Positions 40,261 through 49,413 of a stretch of DNA of 64,000 nt are shown piece after piece (the first letter of the stretch is position 1; each line of letters opens with the position of its first letter). This DNA is from an uncultured Modestobacter sp. (GTDB lineage: Bacteria; Actinomycetota; Actinomycetes; Mycobacteriales; Geodermatophilaceae). The translations under genes and the position numbers were made by a program. The stretch spans positions 170,275 through 234,274 of the forward strand of contig NZ_CANKUD010000008.1 of NCBI RefSeq assembly GCF_947486615.1. The letters are read 5' to 3'. The notes under the pieces were generated by a model. That model saw only the letters and a list, made by a program, of their open reading frames with translations, was not told the DNA's origin and did not search any database.

Positions 40261-41418
40261 GTGACCAGCACCCTCGAGCGGACGGCGGCGCTGCCCCCGT
40301 TGCAGCTCGGCGGGCTGACCGTCGAGCCGGCGGTGGTGCTCGCGCCGATGGCCGGCATCACCAACCCGGCGTTCCGGACGCTGTGCCGCGAGTTCGGCGC
40401 CGGCCTCTACGTCTGCGAGATGATCACCACGCGGGCGCTGGTGGAGCGCAACGAGAAGACCCTGCAGATGGTGCAGGCCGCGCCCGGTGAGGCCGACGCG
40501 TTCAGCGTGCAGTTGTACGGCGTCGACCCGGCCACCGTGGGCCGCGCGGTGGAGATGCTGGTCGACGAGCACGTCGCCGGCACCCGCCCGGCGCACATCG
40601 ACCTGAACTTCGGCTGCCCGGTGCCCAAGGTGACCCGCAAGGGCGGCGGTTCGGCCCTGCCCTGGCACCGCGTGCTGCTGCGCGACATCGTCCGCGCCGC
40701 GGTCGGGGCCGCGCGCGACGTCCCGGTGACGATCAAGACCCGGATCGGGATCGACGCCGACCACGTCACCTACCTCGACGCCGGCCGGATCGCCCAGGAC
40801 GAGGGCGCGGCCGCGATCACCCTGCACGGCCGCACCGCCGACCAGCTCTACAGCGGCACCGCCGACTGGGCGCCGATCGCCCGGCTGGTGGAGGCCGTCG
40901 ACATCCCGGTGCTCGGCAACGGCGACCTCTGGGAGGCCGACGACGCGCTGCGGATGGTCGCCGAGACCGGCTGCGCCGGCGTCGTGGTCGGCCGGGGCTG
41001 CCTGGGCCGGCCGTGGCTGTTCGGCGACCTGGCGGCCGCGTTCGCCAGCTCGGCGCGGCGCACGATGCCGACCTTCCGCGAGGTGGCCGCGATCATGCAC
41101 CGGCACGCCACGCTGCTGGCCGCCGACCAGGGCGAGGTGCACGGCTGCACCGACTTCCGCAAGCACGTCGCCTGGTACCTCAAGGGGTTCTCGGTCGGCT
41201 CCGACGTCCGGCGGGCGCTGGCCATGGTGTCCGGGCTGGACGAGCTGGCCGAGCTGCTGGACCGCATCCCCGACCAGCCCTACCCGGAGGCGGTGCTCGG
41301 TGCCCCGCGCGGGCGCACCAGCCCGCCGCGGCCGGTGGCGCTGCCCGAGGGCTGGCTGGCCGACCGTGACGACCCGCGCCCACCGGCCGGGGCCGAACTG
41401 CTGGTGGGCGGCGGATGA
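40261..41418 (+). CDS. dusB: tRNA-dihydrouridine synthase
   Basis: The 385-residue flavoenzyme reduces uridines in tRNA to dihydrouridine. Family marks are VLAPMAGITNPAFRTLCREFGAGLYVCEM, the catalytic cysteine in LNFGCPVPKVTRKGGGSAL (C119), LHGRTADQLYSG and the FMN-binding GVVVGRGCLGRPWLF. GTG 40261 is the first start after the repeat region. The C-terminal 40 residues are a proline-rich extension. Confidence 0.95.
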   Translation: MTSTLERTAALPPLQLGGLTVEPAVVLAPMAGITNPAFRTLCREFGAGLYVCEMITTRALVERNEKTLQMVQAAPGEADAFSVQLYGVDPATVGRAVEMLVDEHVAGTRPAHIDLNFGCPVPKVTRKGGGSALPWHRVLLRDIVRAAVGAARDVPVTIKTRIGIDADHVTYLDAGRIAQDEGAAAITLHGRTADQLYSGTADWAPIARLVEAVDIPVLGNGDLWEADDALRMVAETGCAGVVVGRGCLGRPWLFGDLAAAFASSARRTMPTFREVAAIMHRHATLLAADQGEVHGCTDFRKHVAWYLKGFSVGSDVRRALAMVSGLDELAELLDRIPDQPYPEAVLGAPRGRTSPPRPVALPEGWLADRDDPRPPAGAELLVGGG

Positions 41419-41443
41419 CCCCCACCGGGACAGGAGCCGACCA

Positions 41444-41902
41444 GTGACGCAAGGCCCGTTCCTCTACGACGACGACCCGGCGCCGCTGCACACCGGCACG
41501 CCGCGCAACCGCAACGGCACGCTGCTGGCCCTGCTCGGCGTCACGGTGCTGATCGCGGTCGTCATGGTGGGGGGCATGACCCTCTACAAGGGGTCGGGGG
41601 ACGACCAGTCGCGCGAGGTGGCCGGCGTCTTCACCGCCGCGCTGTCCCAGGGCGACCTCGAGACCGCCTACGGGCTGATCTGCGACGACGTCCGGGCGCA
41701 GGTGCCGCCCGACCAGCTGGCGGCGGAGTACCTGCAGCCGGGCGACCCGGAGGTGACCGGGTCGACCGAGACCGAGGTCGACGGCGAACCGGCGCGGCTG
41801 GTCCAGGTGCGCTGGGACGACGACGGGGCGGTCACCACCACGGAGCTGACCGTCGTCCCGGAGGGCGGCACGAAGGTCTGCGGCACCAGCACGGCGGGCT
41901 GA
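41444..41902 (+). CDS. Membrane-anchored protein with DUF4878-like domain
   Basis: The 152-residue product starts at GTG 41444 after ACAGGAGCCGACCA. A cytoplasmic N-terminus of about 28 residues is followed by one membrane helix (LLALLGVTVLIAVVMVGGM) and an extracellular domain (EVAGVFTAALSQGDLETAYGLICDDVRAQV) with two cysteines. The domain resembles the NTF2-like DUF4878 fold. The substrate or partner is unknown. Confidence 0.7.
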   Translation: MTQGPFLYDDDPAPLHTGTPRNRNGTLLALLGVTVLIAVVMVGGMTLYKGSGDDQSREVAGVFTAALSQGDLETAYGLICDDVRAQVPPDQLAAEYLQPGDPEVTGSTETEVDGEPARLVQVRWDDDGAVTTTELTVVPEGGTKVCGTSTAG

Positions 41903-41960
41903 GCGGCACGCCGTCCCCAGGCCCGGCACCGAGGTCAGCCGGGCGTGGTACCCATGACGC

Positions 41961-42590
41961 GTGGCAGGGATGGCAGGGCGGCTGGCCGTCCGGGTGGCGG
42001 GGGCGTTGGTGACGGCGGCGGTGCTGCTGACCGGGTCCACGGCACTGGCCATCTGGTGGACGGCGCGGCAGGACGCCCGCCCGGACTCCGACGCGATCGT
42101 GGTGCTCGGGTCCGCGCAGTACAACGGCGTCCCGTCCTCGATCTTCGAGGCCCGGCTGGAGCACGCCCTGCGGCTCTACGAGGACGGCGTCGCGCCGCGG
42201 ATCGTCACCGTAGGCGGCCGCGCCGCCGGTGACGAGTTCAGCGAGGCCGAAGCCGGCCGGCAGTACCTGGCCGAGGCCGGCGTGGACGAGGACGCGCTGC
42301 TCGCCGTCGAGGAGGGCGTGGACACCCTGGAGAGCATGCGGGCGGTGGGCGCGGAGTTCGACGATCGCGGCTGGCAGACCGCCGTGCTGGTGACCGACCC
42401 GTGGCACGTGCTGCGCGCCGAGCGGATGGCCGAGGACGCCGGCATCACCGCCAGCAGCTCGCCGACCCGGCAGGGCCCGGCGGTGCACACCCGTACGACG
42501 CAGTTCAGGTACATCCTGCGCGAGACGGCCGCGTACCTGCTCTACCGCGCCACCGGCGAGAGCGTCGCCGGCGCGCCGGGGATCGGCTGA
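41961..42590 (+). CDS. YdcF/DUF218-family membrane protein
   Basis: The 209-residue protein has an N-terminal membrane helix and a DUF218 domain (SDAIVVLGSAQYNGVPSSIFEARLEHALRLY, GGRAAGDEFSEAEAGRQYL, VLVTDPWHVLRAERMA). Relatives include SanA and ElyC, linked to envelope integrity and vancomycin tolerance. GTG 41961 begins MAGMAGRL. The gene is followed by a small protein and dnaG. Confidence 0.88.
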   Translation: MAGMAGRLAVRVAGALVTAAVLLTGSTALAIWWTARQDARPDSDAIVVLGSAQYNGVPSSIFEARLEHALRLYEDGVAPRIVTVGGRAAGDEFSEAEAGRQYLAEAGVDEDALLAVEEGVDTLESMRAVGAEFDDRGWQTAVLVTDPWHVLRAERMAEDAGITASSSPTRQGPAVHTRTTQFRYILRETAAYLLYRATGESVAGAPGIG

Positions 42591-42601
42591 GGAGGAGGAC
42601 C

Positions 42602-43111
42602 GTGCTGGAGCTGGGCAAGAGCGGGTCGCACGGCACCCCGAAGGGCACCGTGCCGGTGCTGGAGGGCGAGGCCGTGGTGGCGACGCTGCACGCGTCGAAC
42701 TGGAAGGAGGCCGCGACCGCCGTCATCGGCGACCGCACCTGGGTGTTCGGCAAGCGGGGGCGTGAGCTGACCGCCCGCTGGGAGGCCGAGCCGGACGACG
42801 CCGTGCGGCTGCGCGCGCGGCAGACGTCGTTGTGGAAGGGCACCTGGCAGCTGGAGCTGGACGGCGCGACCGTGGAGATGACCAGCAGCTCGTGGTGGCA
42901 GGGCACGCACCGCTACACCACCGGCGGCCGCACCGTGGCCGAGAGCGGCACCACCGGTGGCTGGTCGCCGCGCCCGACGCTGACCGCGGACGACGACCTG
43001 CCGCTGGCCACCCGGGTGTTCCTGCTGTGGATCGAGCTGGTGGTCACCCGGCGGAACAACGCCGTGGTCGTCGGCGCGACGTCCGCGGCGGTCATCGGCG
43101 GGAGCAGCTGA
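42602..43111 (+). CDS. Hypothetical protein, LURP1/scramblase-like fold possible
   Basis: The 169-residue product starts at GTG 42602 after GAGGAGGACC. It is rich in beta-strand-like stretches (TAVIGDRTWVFGKRGRELTARW, WQLELDGATVEMTSSSWWQGTHRYTTGG) with a hydrophobic C-terminal segment. The pattern recalls tubby/scramblase-like proteins, but this is a weak inference. Its stop shares one base with the dnaG ATG, so they are co-translated. Confidence 0.7.
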   Translation: MLELGKSGSHGTPKGTVPVLEGEAVVATLHASNWKEAATAVIGDRTWVFGKRGRELTARWEAEPDDAVRLRARQTSLWKGTWQLELDGATVEMTSSSWWQGTHRYTTGGRTVAESGTTGGWSPRPTLTADDDLPLATRVFLLWIELVVTRRNNAVVVGATSAAVIGGSS

Positions 43112-45942
43112 TGGCCGGCCGGGGACGCATCCGTGCTGCGGACATCGCGCTGGTCCGCGAGCGCACCAAGATCGACGAGATCATCGGCGAGCACCTGCAG
43201 CTCAAGCGCGCCGGCGGCGGCAGCCTCAAGGGGCTGTGCCCGTTCCACGACGAGAAGTCGCCGTCCTTCCAGGTGACCCCGTCGCGAGGGCTGTACCACT
43301 GCCTGGCGGGCGAGACCGGGGTGCTCACCGAGGACGGCACCATCCCGATCCGCGAGCTCGCCGGCAAGACCGTGCGGGTGCTGAACGGGGACGGTGGCTG
43401 GGTCGAGGCGCCGTTTCGGAGCTACGGCGTCCAGCGGTTGATGCGCCTGACGCTGACCCGGAACGGCCGGACCAAGATCGTGCACGCCACGGACGAGCAC
43501 CGGTGGTTCGTCCCGTCGGGTGCACTGCGGCAGCAGCGCCGCGAGAAGCTCACCAAGGACCTGCGCCCCGGCGACCGGCTCTCGCACTCGTTCCCGGTCA
43601 GCCGCGTGCTCAACCCGGCCACCCGGCCCTCGCCGTTCGGGGTGGCGCGTGGGCTGGTCTACGGCGACGGCACGCGTTCAGGGGCCGGGTCCATCGCCGT
43701 CCTGTACGGCGACAAGGACGCGCAGCTCGCCCACTTCTTCGACGGCTGCCGAAGCTGGTCCGACGAGCGCGGCACCCGCTTCTACGGGCTGCCCGCGTAC
43801 TTCAAGGACGAGCGCCCGTCGCTGGACGACGACACGTCCTATCTGCTCGGCTGGCTGGCCGGCTACTTCGCTGCCGACGGCTGTGTGGCCGAGGACGGCG
43901 ACGCGATTCTGAACTCCGCGAACCCGGACGACCTGGAGTACGTGCGGCGGCTGTGCACCCGACTGGGCATCGGCACCTTCGGCATCGCGAAGCAGAACCG
44001 GGTCGGCATCGACGGCGTCCCGAGCGACATCTACAACCTGCGCTTCATGACCAAGGGCTTGCCCGAGTCGTTCTTCCTGATCGACCAGCACCGCGAGCGG
44101 CACCTGGCCCGTGACAAGAAGTACGAGCGGAAGAACTGGGTCGTCCAGTCGGTCGAGTGGAGCGACCGGGTCGAGGAGGTCTACTGCGCCGAGGTGCCCG
44201 GCACCCACGCGTTCACGCTCGAGGACAACCTGCTCACCGGCAACTGCTTCGGGTGCGGGGTCGGCGGCGACGTCATCCGGTTCGTGCAGGAGATCGACCA
44301 CCTGTCGTTCTCCGAGTCGGTGGAGCTGCTGGCCGGCCGGGCCGGGGTGCAGCTCAAGTACGAGGACGAGGGGGGCCGCGCGACCGCGGGCCCGGACCGG
44401 GCGCACGCCGGTCAGCGGGCCCGGCTGGTGGCCGCGAACGCCGCGGCCGCGGAGTTCTACGCCGCCCAGCTGATGACCCCCGAGGCCGCACCGGCGCGCA
44501 GCTTCCTCGCCGATCGTGGCTTCGACCGGCAGGTGGCGCTGGACTTCCACTGCGGCTACGCCCCCGGCGGCTGGGACACGCTGACCCGGCACCTGCGCGG
44601 GCTGGGCTACTCCCAGGACGAGCTGGTCACCGGCGGCCTGGCCAAGGAGTCGTCGCGGGGCACGTTGATCGACCGGTTCCACCGCCGGCTGATCTGGCCG
44701 ATCCGCGACCTCACCGGTGACGTGATCGGCTTCGGTGCCCGCAAGCTGATGGACGACGACCCGGGCCCGAAGTACCTGAACACCCCGGAGACCCCGCTCT
44801 ACAAGAAGAGCTCGGTGCTGTACGGCGTGGAGCGGGCCAAGCGCGACATCGCCCGCAACCACCAGGCCGTCGTCGTCGAGGGCTACACCGACGTGATGGC
44901 CTGCCACGTCGCCGGGGTGACCACGGCGGTCGCCTCCTGCGGCACGGCGTTCGGCCCGGAGCACATCAACGTGCTGCGCCGGCTGCTGATGGACCAGGAC
45001 GAGTTCCGCGGGGAGGTGGTCTACACCTTCGACGGCGACGCGGCCGGTCAGGCGGCGGCGATGAAGTCGTTCAAGGAGGACCAGCGCTTCGTGGCGCAGA
45101 CCTTCGTCGCGGTCGAGCAGGAGGGCCGCGACCCGTGCGAGCTGCGCCAGGCGCACGGGGACGCCGCGGTGCGTGACCTGATCGCCCGGCGCACGCCGCT
45201 GATCGAGTTCGTGCTGCGGACGATGCTGGGCGAGTACGACCTGGACACCGTGGAGGGCCGGGTCGCCGCGCTGGAGAAGACCGCCCCGCTGCTGGCCCAG
45301 ATCAAGGACCACGCGCTGCGCCCGGCCTACGCCCGCCGGCTGGCCGGCCTGCTCGGCCTGCCCGACGAGAGCGAGGTCGTCGCCCGGGTGCGGGCACTGG
45401 CGGGGGACACCGGCGGCAGCCGCCCCAAGCAGCGGCCGCGGACGCCACAGCGCACCCCGGACGACGCCGCGGTGGAGGTGGAGCGGGAGGCGGTCAAGGC
45501 GGCGCTGCAGTGCCCGGAGATCGCCGGGCCGCAGTTCGACGCGGTGGAACCGAGCCTCTACACCCACCCGGACTATGCAGCGGTGGCCGCGGCGGTGCAG
45601 GCGGCCGGGGGAGCGGCGAGTGCGACGGCGACCGGGCCGGAGTGGCTGGACGAGGTGTCGGCGCACTGCGACCGGGAGACGGCGAAGGCGATGCTGACCG
45701 CGCTGGCGGTGGAGCCGTTGCACGCGGTGGGGGAGAACGACCCGACCTACGTCAACGCGCTGATGGCCCGGCTGCACGAGATGGCGACGGTCCGGGAGAT
45801 CGCGGCGCTGAAGGGCAAGCTGCAGCGCACGAACCCGATCGAGGCCCAGGACGAGTACATGCGGGCGTTCAAGAAGCTGATGGACCTGGAACAGCTGGCC
45901 ATCTCGCTGCGCAAGCGTGCGGCCGGCGGCCTGACCCCGTGA
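43111..45942 (+). CDS. dnaG: DNA primase with in-frame intein
   Basis: The 943-codon frame encodes DnaG interrupted by a 315-residue intein; the spliced primase would be 628 residues, normal for the family. The zinc-binding domain reads CPFHDEKSPSFQV (C43, H46), is broken after LYH63 and resumes with CFGCG (C379, C382). The core follows with the TOPRIM sequence VVVEGYTDVMACH and FDGDAAGQAA, and the C-terminal DnaB-binding region is helical. It makes replication primers. Splicing is probably essential because the intein splits the zinc site. It overlaps the next gene by four bases. Confidence 0.97.
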   Translation: MAGRGRIRAADIALVRERTKIDEIIGEHLQLKRAGGGSLKGLCPFHDEKSPSFQVTPSRGLYHCLAGETGVLTEDGTIPIRELAGKTVRVLNGDGGWVEAPFRSYGVQRLMRLTLTRNGRTKIVHATDEHRWFVPSGALRQQRREKLTKDLRPGDRLSHSFPVSRVLNPATRPSPFGVARGLVYGDGTRSGAGSIAVLYGDKDAQLAHFFDGCRSWSDERGTRFYGLPAYFKDERPSLDDDTSYLLGWLAGYFAADGCVAEDGDAILNSANPDDLEYVRRLCTRLGIGTFGIAKQNRVGIDGVPSDIYNLRFMTKGLPESFFLIDQHRERHLARDKKYERKNWVVQSVEWSDRVEEVYCAEVPGTHAFTLEDNLLTGNCFGCGVGGDVIRFVQEIDHLSFSESVELLAGRAGVQLKYEDEGGRATAGPDRAHAGQRARLVAANAAAAEFYAAQLMTPEAAPARSFLADRGFDRQVALDFHCGYAPGGWDTLTRHLRGLGYSQDELVTGGLAKESSRGTLIDRFHRRLIWPIRDLTGDVIGFGARKLMDDDPGPKYLNTPETPLYKKSSVLYGVERAKRDIARNHQAVVVEGYTDVMACHVAGVTTAVASCGTAFGPEHINVLRRLLMDQDEFRGEVVYTFDGDAAGQAAAMKSFKEDQRFVAQTFVAVEQEGRDPCELRQAHGDAAVRDLIARRTPLIEFVLRTMLGEYDLDTVEGRVAALEKTAPLLAQIKDHALRPAYARRLAGLLGLPDESEVVARVRALAGDTGGSRPKQRPRTPQRTPDDAAVEVEREAVKAALQCPEIAGPQFDAVEPSLYTHPDYAAVAAAVQAAGGAASATATGPEWLDEVSAHCDRETAKAMLTALAVEPLHAVGENDPTYVNALMARLHEMATVREIAALKGKLQRTNPIEAQDEYMRAFKKLMDLEQLAISLRKRAAGGLTP
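43300..44244 (+). other. Intein in DnaG with LAGLIDADG-type endonuclease motifs
   Basis: The insert runs from C64 to N378. Block A is CLAGETGVLTEDGTIPIREL, block B contains HATDEHRW, and the C-terminal block is YCAEVPGTHAFTLEDNLLTGN followed by +1 Cys. The penultimate residue is Gly instead of the usual His. The middle has two LAGLIDADG-like helices, VARGLVYGDG (178-187) and LLGWLAGYFAADG (245-257), so a homing endonuclease was or is present. The reading frame is intact throughout. Confidence 0.95.
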
Positions 45943-46499
45943 GCCTGATCGGGGCGGTGCGTGCGCGGTTCGCCCGCCCGCCCGAGCCGGTGCGCGCCGC
46001 CGTCGACACGGACGCCGACGAGCGGGTGCTGGCCTGGGGGGAGCGGGTCGACGGCGGCTGGACAGTGGCCACCTCGCGGGGGCTGCGCGTCGTCCCGGGG
46101 CCGGGGTCCAGCACGCCTCCGGTGCTGGGGTGGCACGAGATCGCCACCGCGCGCTGGGCGGCGGCCGGTGCGGGCGGCACCTTCACGGTGGTGCCGCTGA
46201 CCGAGGTGGAGCCGGGGGTGCAGGCCCGCCAGCCGGCGCAGCGGCACGTGTTGCGCACCGCCGGCGAGCTGCCCGGCGTGCTGCGCACCCGGGTCGACCG
46301 CACCGTGGTGACCAGCCAGCGGCACCCGCTGCCCGGCGGTGGCGCAGTGCTGCTGGTGGCCCGACGGGTGCCCGGTCAGGCGGCCCGGGAGTGGACGGTC
46401 GTGTTCGACGACGACGCCGACCGGGACGACCCGGCGGCTCGCGAGGCGGCCAGGCAGCGGCTGGCCGCGGCGGTCGACGCCGACGACCCGACCCGCTGA
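45939..46499 (+). CDS. Hypothetical protein coupled to dnaG
   Basis: The 186-residue product starts at a GTG overlapping the dnaG stop by four bases. It is a soluble, Arg/Val-rich protein with repeated strand-like stretches (VLAWGERVDGGWTVATSRGLRVVPG, ARWAAAGAGGTFTVVPLTEVE). It is conserved next to dnaG in related actinobacteria as far as I recall, with no assigned function. Confidence 0.65.
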   Translation: MSLIGAVRARFARPPEPVRAAVDTDADERVLAWGERVDGGWTVATSRGLRVVPGPGSSTPPVLGWHEIATARWAAAGAGGTFTVVPLTEVEPGVQARQPAQRHVLRTAGELPGVLRTRVDRTVVTSQRHPLPGGGAVLLVARRVPGQAAREWTVVFDDDADRDDPAAREAARQRLAAAVDADDPTR

Positions 46500-46520
46500 C
46501 CGCCGGGCCGCCTCAGTGGG

Positions 46521-46733
46521 TCAGCGCGGGCCGGTCTCGTTGCCCAGCCGGGTCTTGACCGAGTCGACCGCGGCGTCGGCGCGGGCCTGGGCCATGCCGG
46601 CAGCGGTCTGCAGGCGCGGGTCGTCCTTGGCGTGCTGGTAGACGCGGCGGATCTGCTCGTAGCGCTCACGGCCGGCCCGGGCGCCGAGGACGTAGCCGGC
46701 ACCGAAGCCGGCGAGGAAGGACAGCTTGGCCAC
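46521..46733 (-). CDS. Small YtxH-like membrane protein
   Basis: The 70-residue protein has an N-terminal hydrophobic, glycine-rich segment (LSFLAGFGAGYVLGARAGRERY) followed by an amphipathic helical tail, the pattern of YtxH-like stress proteins. GTG 46733 is preceded by AGGAGGTCCCCC. It is convergent with the gene downstream of dnaG. Confidence 0.75.
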   Translation of the reverse strand: MAKLSFLAGFGAGYVLGARAGRERYEQIRRVYQHAKDDPRLQTAAGMAQARADAAVDSVKTRLGNETGPR

Positions 46734-46806
46734 GGGGGACCTCCTGGTCTCGGGGAAGCGATGACGCTACCGGCCAGCTCCCGAGGTCACCCGGTGAGGC
46801 CGCAGG

Positions 46807-47931
46807 TCACCGGGCGAGCGCGGGCTCGCGGCCCGGCCGTGCGTGGACGACGCGGTCGCGCCCGGCCCGCTTGGCCGCGTACAGCGCCCGGTCGGCGGTG
46901 CTGAGCAGGCCGAGGACGGCGGCCGCCGGGTCGGAGTCGGCGGCCAGGTGGGCGGTGGCCACGCCGACGCTGACCGAGACCGCGGGGAGGTCGGGTCCGG
47001 TGGTCTCGTGCACGGCGGTGCGCAGCCGCTCAGCGGCGGCGACGACGTCCGCGGCGGTCGGGAAGTGGGAGATCCAGCCGAGCTCCTCGCCGCCGAGCCG
47101 GACCAGCAGGTCCTCGGCGCGGGCGACCCGGGTGAGCGTCTGGGCGACGGCGGTGAGCACCCGGTCGCCGACCGCGTGCCCGTGGGTGTCGTTCACGCTC
47201 TTGAAGTGGTCGAGGTCGATGGCCATCACGGTCACCGGCTGGCCGGCCGCGGCAGCCGCGCGCAGCAAGGCGCCGGCCCGCTCCTCGATCCCGCGCCGGT
47301 TGGCCAGCCCGGTGAGCGGGTCGGTGACGGCCAGGGTGCGGGCCAGGTCGCGGGCGGCTTGCATGCGGCGGACCAGGACGGTGACGACGCTGATCGGCGC
47401 GACCACCATGGCGACCATCATGAGCGCCGCGTAGGCCCGCAGCACGGGCGGTGCCGGCAGGTTGAGGCTGATCGCGACGACCCCGACGACGGCGACGGCC
47501 GTGGTGATCGCCACGCCGCGGGCGCGCAGCAGCATGGCCGATGCCACCGGGACGACGACCAGGGCGGTGGCGCACATCCAGCGGACGTTGAGGTCGTCGA
47601 GGCCGACGCCCAGGACGACCATCACGGTGCTGGCGAGGGCGACCAGCGTGCCGCTGTCCCAGGGGCCGAGGCGGCGGCGCAACGCCACGTAGCCGGCCAT
47701 CGCCGTCCACACCGTCGCGCCGGCGACGCCGAGGCGGGCGTCGCCGAGCGCGCCGACCGACCACCGGTAGGCGCTGAGTGCGTACAGCGGCAGCGCGGCG
47801 GTGAGGCAGATGACGAGGATGGTGGCGGCGCCCCACTCCATGCGGGCGGTGGCCCTCGCCACCACCGATCGCCACGCCGTCACCATGGAGAGGACGTCGG
47901 CATCGGCGGCTGGTGGCTGGAGCGTCGTCAC
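46807..47931 (-). CDS. Membrane diguanylate cyclase (GGDEF)
   Basis: The 374-residue protein has about six N-terminal membrane helices (residues 30-195) and a C-terminal GGDEF domain: DPLTGLANRRGIEERA, MAIDLDHFKSVNDTHGHAVGD and the active loop RLGGEELGW. The loop is GGEEL, a variant of GGEEF. A product-inhibition I-site RAED lies five residues before it. It would make c-di-GMP. GTG 47931 is used; ATG 47886 is an alternative. Its 5' region faces the tRNA-Asn gene. Confidence 0.9.
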   Translation of the reverse strand: MTTLQPPAADADVLSMVTAWRSVVARATARMEWGAATILVICLTAALPLYALSAYRWSVGALGDARLGVAGATVWTAMAGYVALRRRLGPWDSGTLVALASTVMVVLGVGLDDLNVRWMCATALVVVPVASAMLLRARGVAITTAVAVVGVVAISLNLPAPPVLRAYAALMMVAMVVAPISVVTVLVRRMQAARDLARTLAVTDPLTGLANRRGIEERAGALLRAAAAAGQPVTVMAIDLDHFKSVNDTHGHAVGDRVLTAVAQTLTRVARAEDLLVRLGGEELGWISHFPTAADVVAAAERLRTAVHETTGPDLPAVSVSVGVATAHLAADSDPAAAVLGLLSTADRALYAAKRAGRDRVVHARPGREPALAR

Positions 47932-48024
47932 CCTGGTGGGGGACGACGCGCCCGGAGACCCCCGCCGGGAGCATCGCCGGCGGTGGGGTAACCTCTACGA
48001 GCGCGCGGGCACACCACCCGTCGT

Positions 48025-48097
48025 TCCCCCGTAGCTCAATTGGCAGAGCATGCGACTGTTAATCGCAGGGTTATAGGTTCAAGTCCTATCGGGGGAG
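48025..48097 (+). tRNA. tRNA-Asn (anticodon GTT)
   Basis: The 73-base cloverleaf has acceptor TCCCCCG/CGGGGGA, a D-arm with GCTC/GAGC, anticodon stem TGCGA/TCGCA with loop CTGTTAA, and T-arm ATAGG-TTCAAGT-CCTAT. The discriminator is G and CCA is not encoded. It is the probable attachment site of the integrase encoded 80 bases downstream. Confidence 0.97.
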
Positions 48098-48177
48098 CTC
48101 TGACCAGGGCTTATAGCTTTGGGGCTTCCAACCAGGCATCATCAACTCATCGGAAACCGATGAGGGGGCGGCGCCGC

Positions 48178-49413
48178 ATGGGACGACCACCGCTGCCGGT
48201 GGGTACGTTCGGCAAGATCGGCTTCCTGCTCCTGCCCAGCGGTGAGGTGCAGGCCCGCGCCCGCTTCCGGGACTTCGACGGCCGCACCCGGCTGGTCTCC
48301 AAGACCGGAACCAGTCGCGCCGCCGCCGAGCGGGCGCTGAAGACCGAGCTGGCCGCCCGCCGTGGCCCCGGGGGAGCCGGGGTCATCACCGCCAGCTCCC
48401 GGGTGTCCGCGCTCGTCGAGGCCTGGCTGGCCACCGACCACGGCTGGTCGACCGGTACTGAGCGCACCTACCGCTCCGTCATCCGCACGTCAGTGCTGCC
48501 CGCCTTCGGCCAGCTGACGCTGCAGGAGGTCACCCCCGGGCGGGTCGGCCGGGCGCTCACCGCGATCGCCAAGGCCAGTGGGCCCGGGGCGGCCAAGACT
48601 GCCCGGGCGTGCTTGTCGGGCATGTTCTCCCAGGCCATCGACGACGGCGCCATCACCGCCAACCCCGTGCGCGACGTCACCGTCCGGATCGACACCACCG
48701 CGAAGAAGGCGCCGCGGGCGCTCACGGTTGAGCAGACCGCGCGGCTGGTCGAGCTGCTCCGGGGGAGTGGCCGGGCCAACGACCTGGACCTGCCCGACCT
48801 GGTCGACTGGATGCTCGCGACCGGCGCCCGGATCGGCGAGGCGGTGGCGCTGCGGACGGGGGAGACCGCCGGTCGGCCGCTGCTGGACCTGGACGCCGGC
48901 ACCTGGGAGGTCAACGCCACCGCGGTGCGGGTGCCCAAGCAAGGGATGGTCGTGCAACCGCGGACCAAGACCGCCGCCGGCTGGCGGATCGTCGCGGTGC
49001 CGGACTTCGCGGTCGAAATGGTGCGCCGCCGGCTGACGTCACCCCTGCGGCCGGACACCGCGCTGGTGTTCCCGGCCCCGTTCGCCGGGACGTTGCGCGA
49101 CCCGAACAGCGTCTCCGGCGACCTGCGCCAGCTGCTGGACTCCTTCGAGTGCGAGGTCTGCGACGGGACCGGCCTCCAGCCGGCGACGAGCAAGACGGCG
49201 GCCGGCCGCCCGGTTCGCTGCGCTGAGGGGCCGTGGTCGTGGGTCACCTCGCACACCTTCCGCAAGACCGTGGCCACCCGGCTGGACGAAGCAGGCTTCA
49301 CCCCGCGCCAGGTCGCTGATCAGCTCGGCCACGCCAACCCGTCGATGACTCTGGACGTCTATTTCGGCCGCCAGGTGGTCAGCGCCGAAGCCGCCCGGGT
49401 GCTCGGTCGATGA
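48178..49413 (+). CDS. int: Tyrosine recombinase / integrase
   Basis: The 411-residue integrase has an N-terminal AP2-like/SAM-like region and a catalytic domain with the active residues in ATGARIGEAVAL (Arg), SHTFRKTVATRLDEAG (HxxR) and LGHANPSMTLDVYFGR (His, Tyr). A CEVCDGTG pair lies in a loop of the catalytic domain. ATG 48178 follows GAGGGGGCGG; ATG 48160 is an alternative. It would recombine the island with the 3' end of the adjacent tRNA-Asn. Confidence 0.93.
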   Translation: MGRPPLPVGTFGKIGFLLLPSGEVQARARFRDFDGRTRLVSKTGTSRAAAERALKTELAARRGPGGAGVITASSRVSALVEAWLATDHGWSTGTERTYRSVIRTSVLPAFGQLTLQEVTPGRVGRALTAIAKASGPGAAKTARACLSGMFSQAIDDGAITANPVRDVTVRIDTTAKKAPRALTVEQTARLVELLRGSGRANDLDLPDLVDWMLATGARIGEAVALRTGETAGRPLLDLDAGTWEVNATAVRVPKQGMVVQPRTKTAAGWRIVAVPDFAVEMVRRRLTSPLRPDTALVFPAPFAGTLRDPNSVSGDLRQLLDSFECEVCDGTGLQPATSKTAAGRPVRCAEGPWSWVTSHTFRKTVATRLDEAGFTPRQVADQLGHANPSMTLDVYFGRQVVSAEAARVLGR

